From a virus, in IMG/VR virus record IMGVR_UViG_3300037153_000138, positions 1 through 39,084 of that record: 39,084 nt of DNA. The stretch is one strand, 5' to 3'. How positions within the stretch are numbered: position 1 is the first letter of the stretch; each line of letters opens with the position of its first letter. Below the pieces are notes generated by a model. That model was not told where the DNA came from. It did no database searches and saw only the letters and a program-made list of their open reading frames with translations. A program made the position numbers and the translations under genes. This document shows, piece after piece, positions 5,961 to 13,359 of this stretch.

Positions 5961-6256
5961 ACTCGACGGCCGGCGCGCCGGCCGCTTAGCCCGTGGTAAA
6001 GCGGGCCGGACGTGTAGAGCCGGCCCGCGGCAGGCTCGGCCGTAACCGGCGCCCGCCAACGCGTTTTCGAGCTCGGTTTCGCGTACATGACCTCGCAAAC
6101 CTCGCAACGCTCGTCGGCCGGTAGCTCGGCAAGGTCGAGCCGCTCGACCATGAGTAGGACCGGGACGCGCCGGCCGCATAGCGTCCATTCGCCGTCCTCG
6201 GCGAGCCAGTGGACGGCATGACCGCCGGCGGGTTTCTCGCAACGTACCGCTCGCAT
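5957..6256 (-). CDS. Small Cys-containing protein, 99 aa
   Basis: Starts at ATG 6256 (MRAVRCEKPAGGHAVHWLAE) with GGAGGA at good distance upstream. Cys6, Cys at WTLCGRRV and the pair CEVCEVMY, together with two His in the first third, could make a zinc site of the kind found in actinophage small proteins (HxxxxCGRRV...CxxC). The C-terminal third is basic and low in complexity. It lies downstream of the RusA gene with a 15-base gap carrying the ribosome site, so its translation is independent. Confidence 0.65.
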   Translation of the reverse strand: MRAVRCEKPAGGHAVHWLAEDGEWTLCGRRVPVLLMVERLDLAELPADERCEVCEVMYAKPSSKTRWRAPVTAEPAAGRLYTSGPLYHGLSGRRAGRRV

Positions 6257-6271
6257 GATTCATCCTCCGTT

Positions 6272-6736
6272 CTAGGCTAGGGTTCGGATCGCGATATGCG
6301 CCGCCGGCGACCCGTAGGCTTTCCGGGCGCGTAGCTCGACGATGGCGGCGTCGTCGACGACGACTATCCCGGTAATCGCGTCGCCGATCGCGCGCAACAG
6401 TTTGTCGAGGTCGGGTCGTTTGTCGCAATAGATCGGCGCCGACGGTTTGAGCCGGCCGGCGTTGCGGCCGGTCCGGTAGTGAGATTTCGGACGGCCGAAC
6501 ATGAACGCGACGTCGAGCTCGAGCGGGCCCGGGAGCGGCGGCCGGCCCGCCATCGCCGCGCGAGCTCGAGTTGCGACCGCGTTGCGCCACGGTTCGGTAT
6601 CCGGGTTGTCCTCGCGCACGAACGACGCGCCGCCGCTCGAGCGGCCGACGGTTTTCGAGCCCTGCGGCGCCGGCGTCCCGTCGACGACGAACGCGACGAC
6701 GTCGCCGAGGCCGAGCTCGAGCTCGTCTAGAATCAT
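6272..6736 (-). CDS. rusA: RusA-like Holliday junction resolvase
   Basis: A 154-residue protein from ATG 6736. The RusA signature is clear: an N-terminal beta-rich part with GTPAPQGSKTV, GRPKSHYRTG, and a KRPDLDKLLRAIGDAITGIVVVDDAAI segment carrying the three conserved Asp positions (109, 111 and 128/129) that bind magnesium in RusA. RusA dimers cut four-way junctions. In a phage this resolves recombination and replication intermediates before packaging. It follows the primase-helicase gene with a four-base overlap and fits the recombination set with RecT and the two PD-(D/E)XK proteins. Confidence 0.9.
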   Translation of the reverse strand: MILDELELGLGDVVAFVVDGTPAPQGSKTVGRSSGGASFVREDNPDTEPWRNAVATRARAAMAGRPPLPGPLELDVAFMFGRPKSHYRTGRNAGRLKPSAPIYCDKRPDLDKLLRAIGDAITGIVVVDDAAIVELRARKAYGSPAAHIAIRTLA

Positions 6737-8622
6737 GGGCCCTCCTCGCCGAGCGGGTCGTCGGTTTCCCGTTCGCCGTTATCTCGTTCGGGCGGCGGCG
6801 GGAACGGGACACGATCACTAACCCGTTTCCCGATTCCCCCGTAAGGGGGAAACGGGTTAGCGTCGGGTTCCAAATCGGACAAACGCGTTTGCTCGTTTTC
6901 GACCGAACGGGTTTCCGAACGGGTTAGCTCGAGCATCGCGGCCGTCCCATACGGGCGCGCATTCGCCCGAAACGGCGCCGGCGGCCGACCGTCGCGCTCA
7001 ATGTCCCAACGGATGATCCGCGGGTCGACGCCGAGCTCCGCGCGCGCCTGCGCGTCGGTCGCGATCGCCTCCTCGATCGCCTTGCGGCCGACGTCGTCGA
7101 GGTCGTCGACGAGTTGGTCGCCGGTGCGCCAAACGCCGTCCGCGAACAGTAGGTCGAGCTCGGCGATGAGGTCGCGCCGGCCGGCGGCCGTCTCGTCGAG
7201 CTCGAGGCTCGCCGTGTCGGCGTAGGTAAAGCCGCCATGCTCGCCCGAGCCGGTCCCGAGGATCGCGACGCCGAGCGCCTCGGGAGCGGCGAAATCGCGC
7301 GCCTCAATGTCGACGCGCATTCGCCGCGCGCCGTCGGTCGACGTCGTTATCAGGAATCCGACGTCGAGCGCGCCGTACATTGCGCCCGTCCCGGCCATGC
7401 GCTCGCCCGGCGACCTTTCCTTTTGCGTCTCGGTTAGCTTGCCGAAATGGTGGAGCAATAGCGCCGTCCGGTCGGCGACGAGGAGCGGCTCGAACGAATC
7501 GCGGACGCGGGCGAAATCCTCGGCGTCGTTTTCGCGGAATCGGGCGGCGGCGCGCAGGACGTCGACGATGACGAGGCCGGCGTCGACGCGTTCGGCCTCG
7601 CCGGCGAGCCATGCGGCGGTCGCGAGCTCGGCGAGGTCGAATGGACGCGGCCGGTAGAGCATATGTAGCCGGTCGAGCTCGTCCGAATCCGGGTTGGCGC
7701 CGAGCCCGCGGGCGAGCGCGCCGATGCGGGCCCGTAGGCCCGTCCTCGAGCCCTCGAGCGCGACGTAGAGGACGTCGACGGGCGCCGTTGCGTAGCCGAG
7801 GAGCGGCCGGCCGGTCGCGAGCGCGAGCGCGACGGCGATCCCGAGCCACGTTTTGCCCTTTTTCGGCGGGCCGGCGACGAAACCGAGGACGCCGGCGGGT
7901 AGTAGGCCCTCGACGAGCCATTTATGCGCCTCGGGCGCCTCGTCGCGGAACTGCGGCCAAAGGACGGACCGCCACGGCGGCGGCGGTTCGGTCGAGTAGA
8001 GCTCGTCGCCGGCGATGAGCTCGCGGAGCGCGCCGGCGCCGCGCTCGAGCAGGTAGTCGGTGAGGTCGTAGCCGTCCGCTCGGGCCGGGTCGAGGTCGAC
8101 GACGCGGACGTCGACGCCGAGCTCGAGCAGCGACGCGGCGACCTCGCCGGCGGCGCGCCGGCCGCTCTCGTCGCAATCGAACGCGACATGAACGCGCCAA
8201 CGCGGCCCGCGGAACCGGGCGGCGTAGCCGGCCTGCCATCCCGCGGTGCCCGGGACGCCGACCGCGACGAAACCGGCCGACCATGCCGCGACGACGTCGG
8301 GCTCGCCCTCGACGAGGAGGACGTCGACGACGTTCTCGGCGAGCGTCTCGGGCGGCGGGAACAACTGCCGCGGGACGCCGGGCGGGCCCTGCATTTTCGG
8401 GCGGCCGTTCGCGCGCCGGCTCGGGAGCGGGTTGTAGGTGAGCCGGCCGAGCTCGTCGAGGATTTCGTCGCGTATCGGGATGCCGACGGCGCCCGAGCTC
8501 GGGTCGTAGGTGAGCTCGAGCCGCTCGATTGCCGGCTCGGTCCAGCCGCGCAGGCGTCGGAGCTCGGCGAGCGCGTCGTCGGTCCAGCCGAACCGATCGG
8601 CGCCGAAACCTGCCGCGCTCAC
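6733..8622 (-). CDS. Primase-helicase fusion (TOPRIM plus RecA-like ATPase)
   Basis: A 629-residue protein from GTG 8622, which overlaps the RecT stop by one base. Residues ~98-190 are a TOPRIM domain: VEGEPDVVAAWSAGF (Glu105), AFDCDESGRRAA (DxD at 149-151). Residues ~240-450 are a RecA/RepA-type ATPase with Walker A GPPKKGKTW (251-259), Walker B LVIVDVLRAA and a LLLHHFGK segment. The C-terminal ~150 residues look like a winged-helix region followed by a disordered Pro/Asp/Arg-rich tail. No Zn-finger or full archaeal-type primase core is seen, so the unwinding role is surer than primer synthesis. It is the main replication protein of this phage. Confidence 0.85.
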   Translation of the reverse strand: MSAAGFGADRFGWTDDALAELRRLRGWTEPAIERLELTYDPSSGAVGIPIRDEILDELGRLTYNPLPSRRANGRPKMQGPPGVPRQLFPPPETLAENVVDVLLVEGEPDVVAAWSAGFVAVGVPGTAGWQAGYAARFRGPRWRVHVAFDCDESGRRAAGEVAASLLELGVDVRVVDLDPARADGYDLTDYLLERGAGALRELIAGDELYSTEPPPPWRSVLWPQFRDEAPEAHKWLVEGLLPAGVLGFVAGPPKKGKTWLGIAVALALATGRPLLGYATAPVDVLYVALEGSRTGLRARIGALARGLGANPDSDELDRLHMLYRPRPFDLAELATAAWLAGEAERVDAGLVIVDVLRAAARFRENDAEDFARVRDSFEPLLVADRTALLLHHFGKLTETQKERSPGERMAGTGAMYGALDVGFLITTSTDGARRMRVDIEARDFAAPEALGVAILGTGSGEHGGFTYADTASLELDETAAGRRDLIAELDLLFADGVWRTGDQLVDDLDDVGRKAIEEAIATDAQARAELGVDPRIIRWDIERDGRPPAPFRANARPYGTAAMLELTRSETRSVENEQTRLSDLEPDANPFPPYGGIGKRVSDRVPFPPPPERDNGERETDDPLGEEGP

Positions 8623-9788
8623 TATTCGCCCGGCTCGACCGGCCTCGCGTCGAGCTCGTCGGCGAGCGCGTCTAGGACGGCCTGCTCGTCGGCCGGTAGG
8701 TCGGCGGGAATGCCGGCGGCCCGGTTGCCGAATCCGCCCGGGTTGTCCGGCTCGGGCTCGGGCGCCGGCGCCGGCGCGTCCGGTGCGTCCGGTTCGGCGT
8801 TGAGCGCGTCGATGATGCGCGTAACGTCGAGCGCGGAGAGCTCTTTCGACGAGCCGATTTTCCGGCCGAGGACGCGCTCGCAATACGCGAGCCGCTCCTC
8901 GCGCTCGGTCGGGCCCTTGCGCCCGAATAGCGCGAACATCATCCCGAGTTGCGCGTTGTTCGGCGGGTTCGGCGCGGCCGGCTCGACCGGCGTCCGGTCG
9001 CCGCCGAGCGGCGTCTCGGGCGCCGCCTGCTCGCCGACGGGCTCGGTAGGTTGGTCGGGCTCGGGCTCGGGGTCGGGCTCGGGCGTTGGAATCGGCTCGG
9101 GCTCGGGCTCGACAACCGGCGACGAGCTCGAGCTCGAGCCGGCCGTCGTCCCGACACGCCGCCGGCGGCGTGTCGTCGGTTTCGCGGCGTCGGCGTCGGC
9201 CTGCGCGGCGGCGCGGCGCGGCGTCTCGGGGTCGTCCGGGTCGAGGTAGTCGGCGTCAATGTCCTCGACCTCCTCCGTTGTGCGCAACCCGCCGATGACG
9301 TCGGCGAAAATCGCGCGGGCGAGCTCGCCGCTCGCGCGGGCGAGGAGCATCGCGCGGGGGTACGCCTGCCATGCGGGCTTGCCGGCGATTTTCGCGCGCT
9401 TCGCGTCGTCGAGCGTCCACGTAACCCGCGACGTCATTTCCGAGCCGCGCCGGCGGCCGGCGATCGTGCAACGCGTAAGCGTCGACTCCTCGACCCATAG
9501 GTCATGACCGGCGGCGAGGATCAAGCCGCGTTGCGCCTGTGCGCGCATTGTCGGCGTACCGTCGATAACGGCGATCATCGCGAGCGATTGCATGCGGCCG
9601 AGCCCGACCTCGGCGCCGTAGAGCAGCGCCGCGGTAATCGCGGCCGGGTTGTTACGCAACGCTTTCGGGACGAAATCGGTCCCGCCGATGCGGTTCGCGA
9701 TTTCGGCCGGGTCGAGCAACCATTCCGCGGCGAAACCGCCGCGGTCGGCGCGCGCGAGCGCGGCCGGGTCATATGAGACGAGGCTCAT
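8622..9788 (-). CDS. recT: RecT-family ssDNA-annealing protein with long acidic linker
   Basis: A 388-residue protein from ATG 9788. Residues ~1-170 match the RecT core (VPKALRNNPAAITAALLYGAEVGL, MQSLAMIAVIDGTPTMRAQAQRGLI, WTLDDAKRAKIAGKPAWQAY, PRAMLLARASGELARAIFADVI). Then a basic patch (KPTTRRRRRVG), a Ser run, and a long Pro-Glu repeat (EPEPEPIPTPEPDPEPEPD) lead to a second small helical domain (residues ~270-320, FALFGRKGPTEREERLAYCERVLG) and another acidic tail. RecT anneals single strands in phage recombination. The C-terminal domain may recruit a partner such as a single-strand binding protein or nuclease; that is inference. It is longer than typical RecT (~270-330). Confidence 0.88.
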   Translation of the reverse strand: MSLVSYDPAALARADRGGFAAEWLLDPAEIANRIGGTDFVPKALRNNPAAITAALLYGAEVGLGRMQSLAMIAVIDGTPTMRAQAQRGLILAAGHDLWVEESTLTRCTIAGRRRGSEMTSRVTWTLDDAKRAKIAGKPAWQAYPRAMLLARASGELARAIFADVIGGLRTTEEVEDIDADYLDPDDPETPRRAAAQADADAAKPTTRRRRRVGTTAGSSSSSSPVVEPEPEPIPTPEPDPEPEPDQPTEPVGEQAAPETPLGGDRTPVEPAAPNPPNNAQLGMMFALFGRKGPTEREERLAYCERVLGRKIGSSKELSALDVTRIIDALNAEPDAPDAPAPAPEPEPDNPGGFGNRAAGIPADLPADEQAVLDALADELDARPVEPGE

Positions 9789-9991
9789 ACCGGGTCCTCC
9801 TCGGGTAGCGGGTTGGTAGCGAGGACGTCGAGCCGGTCGGCGACGTCGAGCGTCGCGAGCCGGACGGCGTCGATACGTAGGTCGAGCTCGTCGTCGGATA
9901 GGTCCTCGGCGTCGAGCTCGACGGTTCGCCACGCGGCGCGGGCGGCGCCGACGCGGACGGCGAGCTCGAGGATTCGCTCGAGGTCGCCCAT
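9785..9991 (-). CDS. Small helical protein, 68 aa
   Basis: Starts at ATG 9991 (MGDLERILELAVRVGAARAA). It is acidic and all-helical, with two regular heptad segments (DLERILELAVRVGAARAAWRT, DLRIDAVRLATLDVADRLDVL) and a PLPEEDPV end, suggesting a small helical hairpin. It sits between the nuclease and RecT genes and could be an adaptor between them. No family recognised. Confidence 0.62.
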   Translation of the reverse strand: MGDLERILELAVRVGAARAAWRTVELDAEDLSDDELDLRIDAVRLATLDVADRLDVLATNPLPEEDPV

Positions 9992-10783
9992 TTAGCCGAC
10001 GCCCTCGAGCTCGAGCTCGGGCGGGAGCAACGCGTCGCCGACGACGTTCTCGAGCCCGGCCTCGATGTATTCCGCGACGCGCAGGACCATCCGAAACAAC
10101 GCGAACGCCCGCGCGTCCGCCTCGACCGGATAGAGGTCGTAACCGTCCGCGCGTAGCCAAACGATCCCGCAACGGTCGACCGCCGGCGGCGGAACCTCGG
10201 CGCCGGCGTCGTCGACGACGTACTCGGCGAACCGCGCCGCGGCTAGCTGTAGGACGTGCTCGAGGTAGACGCCGTGTTTCGCGCCCGTTTTCCAATCGAG
10301 CATCCAAACGGCGCCGTCGGCGAGCTCGGCGACGAGGTCGGGCGTCCCGGCGTACCGATGCGTCCTCGAGAAAAACGGCCGCTCGACGAGGAGCTCGCGC
10401 GGCTCCCAATCGCGGACGAAATCGAGATAGCGGTCGACATGGTCGCGGTACTCGTCCGGGACGAGAATCTCCTCGCCCGCGGCCAACTGATGCGCGTATT
10501 TGTGAATGAGCGTCCCGCGGAGCTTCGCCTCGTCCTGCGTCTCGAACCGGGCCCGCTTGAGCTCGTTATGCCGTTTCGACGGCGAGAGCTCGCCGAGCTC
10601 GTCCCAATGGTCGAGCGCGTAGTCGGCCGTCGCGCCGGCGGCCCAATCGACGAGCGCCGGTTTCGGAAAGCCCTTGTTGAGCGCCGTCGTAATCCCGGGA
10701 ACTTTGGCGCCGTCGATGTAATAGGAATGGTTGCGGCCGTGATTTTTCCGGACCGACGTCGGCGCGTTGCCGTTGTCGCTCAT
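9992..10783 (-). CDS. PD-(D/E)XK exonuclease, RecB/Cas4-like
   Basis: A 263-residue protein from ATG 10783 with GCGAGGC upstream. The nuclease signature is clear: His94 in GTLIHKYAHQL, Asp149 in GTPDLVAEL, Asp163 and Lys165 in WMLDWKTG, followed by a QLAAARFA helix (motif QxxxY-like). This is the RecB-nuclease branch of the superfamily, which in phages pairs with RecT to resect double-strand ends. The gene ends one base before the next start and lies two genes upstream of RecT, matching an exonuclease-annealase system. Confidence 0.85.
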   Translation of the reverse strand: MSDNGNAPTSVRKNHGRNHSYYIDGAKVPGITTALNKGFPKPALVDWAAGATADYALDHWDELGELSPSKRHNELKRARFETQDEAKLRGTLIHKYAHQLAAGEEILVPDEYRDHVDRYLDFVRDWEPRELLVERPFFSRTHRYAGTPDLVAELADGAVWMLDWKTGAKHGVYLEHVLQLAAARFAEYVVDDAGAEVPPPAVDRCGIVWLRADGYDLYPVEADARAFALFRMVLRVAEYIEAGLENVVGDALLPPELELEGVG

Positions 10784-11052
10784 GGTTGCCTCGCTTTCGA
10801 TTCGTTGACGAACACGCCGACGCGCTCGAGCTCGGCCATCGCGCGCAGGACGTCCGCCTCGTCGGCGTCGAGGACCTCGCATAGATGCGCGATGACGCGG
10901 CCCACGCCGACGAGCCCGAACGGACGCGTATCGAGCGCCGGCGCCGAGTCGCGCGCCGGCGGGTCGCCGAACGCGACGCAAACGACCTGATAGGCGAGTG
11001 TCGAAACCTCGGGCCCGCCCGCAATCCACGCCGGTAGCCGGCGACGCGTCAA
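10780..11052 (-). CDS. Small protein with winged-helix-like segment, TTG start
   Basis: A 90-residue protein. The most economical start is TTG 11052, which overlaps the upstream stop as TTGA, the same arrangement seen at 18346 and 36572. The C-terminal half (RVIAHLCEVLDADEADVLRAMAELERVGVFV) has the pattern of a winged-helix: a helix, a recognition helix DVLRAMAELERVG and a strand. The N-terminal part is not recognised. It may be a DNA-binding accessory protein of the adjoining nuclease. Confidence 0.6.
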   Translation of the reverse strand: MTRRRLPAWIAGGPEVSTLAYQVVCVAFGDPPARDSAPALDTRPFGLVGVGRVIAHLCEVLDADEADVLRAMAELERVGVFVNESKARQP

Positions 11053-11468
11053 CCGAGCCGCCGGAAACTCGAGAGCGGATAGATACGGCGCGGCGTCTTG
11101 ACAATCCCGGCCGTGTCGAAATGCTCGACGGCCTCGAGCTCGTCGAGCCACGCCGCATAAACGTTGCCGTTGTCGTAAACGACGAACCATGTCCGCATCC
11201 CGACCGCGGCGCGAACGCCCTCATACTTGCCGGCCTGCGTAACGGGGAGGCCGTGCCCGTCGAATGGCGGCGCCTCGAAATGATCCTGGTCCTTCGCCTC
11301 GACCATGAACGCGCCGCCGCCAACGAGGACGATCGCGTCCGGCTGTAGGTAATCCTCGATGCGGCCGGCGTCGCGCAACGCCCGGAGGACCCGCTCGAGC
11401 CGGATCGCGCCGCGCCGTCCGCGCGCATCGCCCGCCGGCGTCGGATGCCGTTGGAGCGGCTCGGTCAT
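11049..11468 (-). CDS. PD-(D/E)XK nuclease, VRR-like or resolvase-like
   Basis: A 139-residue protein from ATG 11468 (MTEPLQRHPTPAGDARGRRG). The signature PDAIVLVGGGAFMVEAKD gives Asp44, Glu57 and Lys59 in the spacing of the small PD-(D/E)XK enzymes (VRR-nuc and archaeal Holliday-junction resolvase types). The remainder (GLPVTQAGKYEGVRAAVGMRTWFVVYDNGN) looks like the completing alpha/beta fold. Its cutting substrate cannot be read from sequence. It gives the phage a second nuclease of the superfamily alongside the gene at 9992-10783 and RusA. Confidence 0.72.
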   Translation of the reverse strand: MTEPLQRHPTPAGDARGRRGAIRLERVLRALRDAGRIEDYLQPDAIVLVGGGAFMVEAKDQDHFEAPPFDGHGLPVTQAGKYEGVRAAVGMRTWFVVYDNGNVYAAWLDELEAVEHFDTAGIVKTPRRIYPLSSFRRLG

Positions 11469-11989
11469 CCGCAGGACCACTCGCCGCCGCGGCCGTGAGC
11501 ATGCATCCAACCCGCGGCGAGCGCGTTCGCATACGGCGACCAAACCGAGAACGCCGAATACGGCGTCGTATTCCACGTTTTCGGCATGAACTGAAATAGC
11601 CCCGACGCGCCGCTCGAGTTATGCGCACTCGGGCTAAATGTCCCGCCCGTCTCGCAACCCGCCTTGCGCCATAGCGTCGACGCGAAACCGTAGGTCGCCG
11701 CGGCGAGGTCGATCGCCTCGCGGACGGTCGGCGCGTGAAGTAGGACGCGCCGCTCGACGCGCAGGCGCCGCCGGACGTCGACGAGCCGCGCCCGCACGTC
11801 GACGAGCTCCGCGCGAGCATGCCGATACCGCATCGCCCAACGCTCGGGCCCGGCGCCCGCGTAACGGATTTGCCCGTAGCCGACGACGCGCTCGCCGCTA
11901 TGCCGGAACGGCGCGCCGTAGGCGACGACGGCGAACGTGACGACGCCGGCGAACGCGCCGACGAGCAGGATTGCGGCCGGCCGGCTCAT
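11465..11989 (-). CDS. Membrane-anchored lytic transglycosylase-like protein
   Basis: A 174-residue protein from ATG 11989. Residues ~5-25 (PAAILLVGAFAGVVTFAVVAYG) form a membrane anchor or uncleaved signal. Residues ~50-85 are a charged helix. Residues ~98-174 are a lysozyme-fold domain: FASTLWRKAGCETGGTFSP with probable catalytic Glu113, then NSSGASGLFQFMPKTWNTTP and a Trp-rich end, as in SLT/Rpf-type transglycosylases. Two Cys (112, 173) could form a disulphide outside the membrane. It lies within the replication block and not in the late lysis cassette, which is unusual. Confidence 0.8.
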   Translation of the reverse strand: MSRPAAILLVGAFAGVVTFAVVAYGAPFRHSGERVVGYGQIRYAGAGPERWAMRYRHARAELVDVRARLVDVRRRLRVERRVLLHAPTVREAIDLAAATYGFASTLWRKAGCETGGTFSPSAHNSSGASGLFQFMPKTWNTTPYSAFSVWSPYANALAAGWMHAHGRGGEWSCG

Positions 11990-12177
11990 CCCGCCGGCCT
12001 AATCCGTAGACGTAAACGGCGTTCGGCTCGCTCGAGCTCGTCGCGTTGCCGCTCGACCTCGAGCCGCCGCTCCCGCCGCCGCCGCGCCGTCCGCCACGCC
12101 CAACGCATATAGACGGTCCCGAACGCGAGCGCCGACGCGAGGACGGCGACGATGAGCCCGGCGAGGACGGCGCTCAA
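11986..12177 (-). CDS. Small membrane protein with basic coiled coil
   Basis: A 63-residue protein from ATG 12177: a membrane helix (AVLAGLIVAVLASALAFGTVY, residues ~3-23), then a long Arg/Glu-rich helix (RRRRERRLEVERQRDELERAERRLRLRIRPAG). One transmembrane segment plus a charged cytoplasmic or periplasmic coiled coil recalls phage holins with one segment, spanin-like i-subunits and membrane tethers. It is coupled by four bases to the membrane-anchored transglycosylase gene, so the two may work as a pair. Confidence 0.65.
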   Translation of the reverse strand: MSAVLAGLIVAVLASALAFGTVYMRWAWRTARRRRERRLEVERQRDELERAERRLRLRIRPAG

Positions 12178-12476
12178 AACGGCTCCTCGCGGTCGGGCGT
12201 AATCGTCAACCGGGTTGTCGGCTCGGTATCGAACGCGACCGAGCGCGCCTCGACCTTGCGAACCGTGAGCCGGAACCGGCCGACGCGGACGGTCGTCTCG
12301 CCGAGCTCGAGCTCGCCGATGAGCGCGACGGCTTTCTCATGCGCCGCCTTGAGCGTCGCCCGAGCCTCGCTCGTCGCCGCCTTAGCGACCTCGCGCGCCT
12401 CGAGCGCCGCCTCGAGCTCCGGGCTCTCGATGACCCGCTCGTCGATCGCGATTTGCGGTTGCGCTGCTACTGACAT
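12174..12476 (-). CDS. Hypothetical protein, first gene of replication block
   Basis: A 100-residue protein from ATG 12476 with a strong GGGAGGGAG ribosome site. N-terminal helical half (ELEAALEAREVAKAATSEARATLKAAHEKAVALI), then a beta-rich half (ETTVRVGRFRLTVRKVEARSVAFDTEPTTRLTITP). This order (helical hairpin then strands) is common in small phage early proteins, but I do not recognise the family. As the first gene downstream of the putative promoter at 12508 it starts the leftward replication transcript. Confidence 0.65.
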   Translation of the reverse strand: MSVAAQPQIAIDERVIESPELEAALEAREVAKAATSEARATLKAAHEKAVALIGELELGETTVRVGRFRLTVRKVEARSVAFDTEPTTRLTITPDREEPF

Positions 12477-12507
12477 GCTCCCTCCCGTTCGTCGTTGTCG
12501 CGCGGCC

Positions 12508-12513
12508 GTATAA
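12508..12513 (-). promoter_or_regulatory. Possible -10 element of leftward replication operon
   Basis: TTATAC on the minus strand lies 31 bases upstream of the ATG at 12476 in otherwise very GC-rich DNA. No convincing -35 hexamer is seen at 16-18 bases, so a promoter here is tentative or needs an activator. Bases 12514-12733 show no coding signal. Confidence 0.35.
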
Positions 12514-12763
12514 GCCCCGCTCTCGTCGCCGGCGGGCCCGACATGCAACGAGCCGGGCGCCCTGCCCGCCGCCTCGCCTGCGCCCGTATGCGCGCGCCGG
12601 CGGGCCGAATCGCCGGCGCCTCCGAGCTCGAGCGGCAGGGACGCGGGCACGTTTTCGCGGAGTCCCGCGCCTGCCGAATCTCCCCCGCGGTTTGGACCCG
12701 CGGGTTACGTCGGGCCGGGCCCGCCGCTCGAGTCTTGGACCACTCTTGGACCAAACGGCCTTT

Positions 12764-12800
12764 CCGACACGAACCGACACGGGCCGACATGAGCCGTCCT
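12764..12800. repeat. 10-bp phased direct repeats inside attP
   Basis: CCGACAC, CCGACAC, CCGACAT and a degenerate CCGTCCT start at 12764, 12774, 12784 and 12794, exactly 10 bases apart, one helical turn. An inverted copy ATGTCGG lies at 12864-12870. They sit between the left arm sites and the core, where excisionase or bending-protein sites occur in lambda-type attP. Confidence 0.6.
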
Positions 12801-12809
12801 TTCGACGTG

Positions 12810-12835
12810 AAAAGGGCCGCATTTGCGGCCCTTTT
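12810..12835. terminator. Bidirectional intrinsic terminator
   Basis: A perfect 11-bp stem AAAAGGGCCGC (12810-12820) / GCGGCCCTTTT (12825-12835) with loop ATTT. The A and T runs at its ends allow termination in both directions. It separates the integration block (ending at 12943) from the replication block (starting at 12476). Confidence 0.85.
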
Positions 12836-12912
12836 GTCGGATCGTGCCGCCCTATGGCGGCCTATGTCGGTATGGATTGGTACTGGTTCGAGCCCAGTAC
12901 CGCCCATCGGCG

Positions 12913-12937
12913 AAAGCCCTGCAAATGCGGGGTTTTT
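12913..12937 (+). terminator. Intrinsic terminator downstream of tRNA-like core
   Basis: Stem AAAGCCCTGC (12913-12922) / GCGGGGTTTT (12927-12936), loop AAAT, ending in a T5 run at 12933-12937. No phage gene runs rightward into it. Its position 8 bases after the tRNA-like acceptor end suggests that it was carried over from the host tRNA gene. Confidence 0.75.
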
Positions 12938-12942
12938 CGCCC

Positions 12943-13359
12943 TCACTCGTCGGCCTCTTGGACCACGTTTGGACCACTCGCGTCGGGCGGCGTCCACTCG
13001 AGCCCGAAATGGTCGAGGAGGAGGTCGAGCTTTTGCTCGATGCGCGTCCTCGAGGCGGCGCGTTGACCCGGCGTTTTCGGTAGCTCGGCGATTTCCTGTT
13101 GGACATGAGCGGCTAGGGCCTTGACGTCGCGTAGCGCCCGGGTTACGCGCTGTTTGTTGCGCATCGCGTCATGCCGCCACGCCCAATAGTCGGCGCCGGC
13201 CATCCGCCGGCCGGTTTCCGGGTCGAGGCGGTTCGTGTCGCCGAGCGACGCCTCGATCGCCATTAGCTCATCGGTCAAGCGCCGGCGCTCGTCGGCGAGC
13301 TCGAGCCGTGTTTCGCGTAGCTCGTCGAGCGTTTTGCGTAGCTCGTCGAGCTCGGTCAT
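12943..13359 (-). CDS. Coiled-coil protein, unknown
   Basis: A 138-residue protein from ATG 13359 (MTELDELRKTLDELRETRLE). A long N-terminal coiled coil (residues 1-45) is followed by a conserved-looking segment ETGRRMAGADYWAWRHDAMRNKQRVTRALRDVKAL and a C-terminal helix plus HFGLEWTPPDAS. Proteins with this YWAWRxxA core are common in actinophage genomes near integrases, of unknown role. Its last codons overlap the right arm repeats of attP (12957-12977), so site and gene share sequence. It ends the leftward integration/accessory block. Confidence 0.65.
   Translation of the reverse strand: MTELDELRKTLDELRETRLELADERRRLTDELMAIEASLGDTNRLDPETGRRMAGADYWAWRHDAMRNKQRVTRALRDVKALAAHVQQEIAELPKTPGQRAASRTRIEQKLDLLLDHFGLEWTPPDASGPNVVQEADE

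Larger units (their letters stand above)
12734..12977. other. Probable attP: tRNA-like core flanked by paired arm sites
   Basis: Two copies of TTGGACCA 11 bases apart on the left (12735, 12746) and two more, also 11 apart, on the right (12958, 12969) flank a tRNA 3'-end-like core. The core has T-stem ACTGG (12882-12886), T-loop TTCGAGC, CCAGT (12894-12898), acceptor strand ACCGCCC (12899-12905) and discriminator A. No CCA follows. An intrinsic terminator at 12913-12937 follows in the same orientation, as after a host tRNA gene. Pairs of arm-type repeats around a tRNA-derived core fit a lambda-type tyrosine integrase site. The integrase gene lies about 2.3 kb away, which is further than usual. 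An 8-bp hairpin unrelated to tRNA is the alternative reading of the core. Confidence 0.6.

Noticed and set aside
7924-9249. Rightward 441-codon open frame opposite the RecT and primase-helicase genes
   Set aside because: Its codon pattern is the mirror of the leftward genes; RecT and TOPRIM motifs on the other strand are clear. Long shadow frames are expected at this GC.
12841-12911. Complete tRNA gene
   Set aside because: Only the T-arm and acceptor-like 3' end are present. No D-arm, anticodon arm or matching GGGCGGT 5' strand is found about 70 bases upstream.
12467-12997. Leftward ORF containing GGTGLEPVP across the attP region
   Set aside because: The GGTGLEPV peptide is typical of translated tRNA-like DNA, and the frame runs through two terminator hairpins and the arm repeats.
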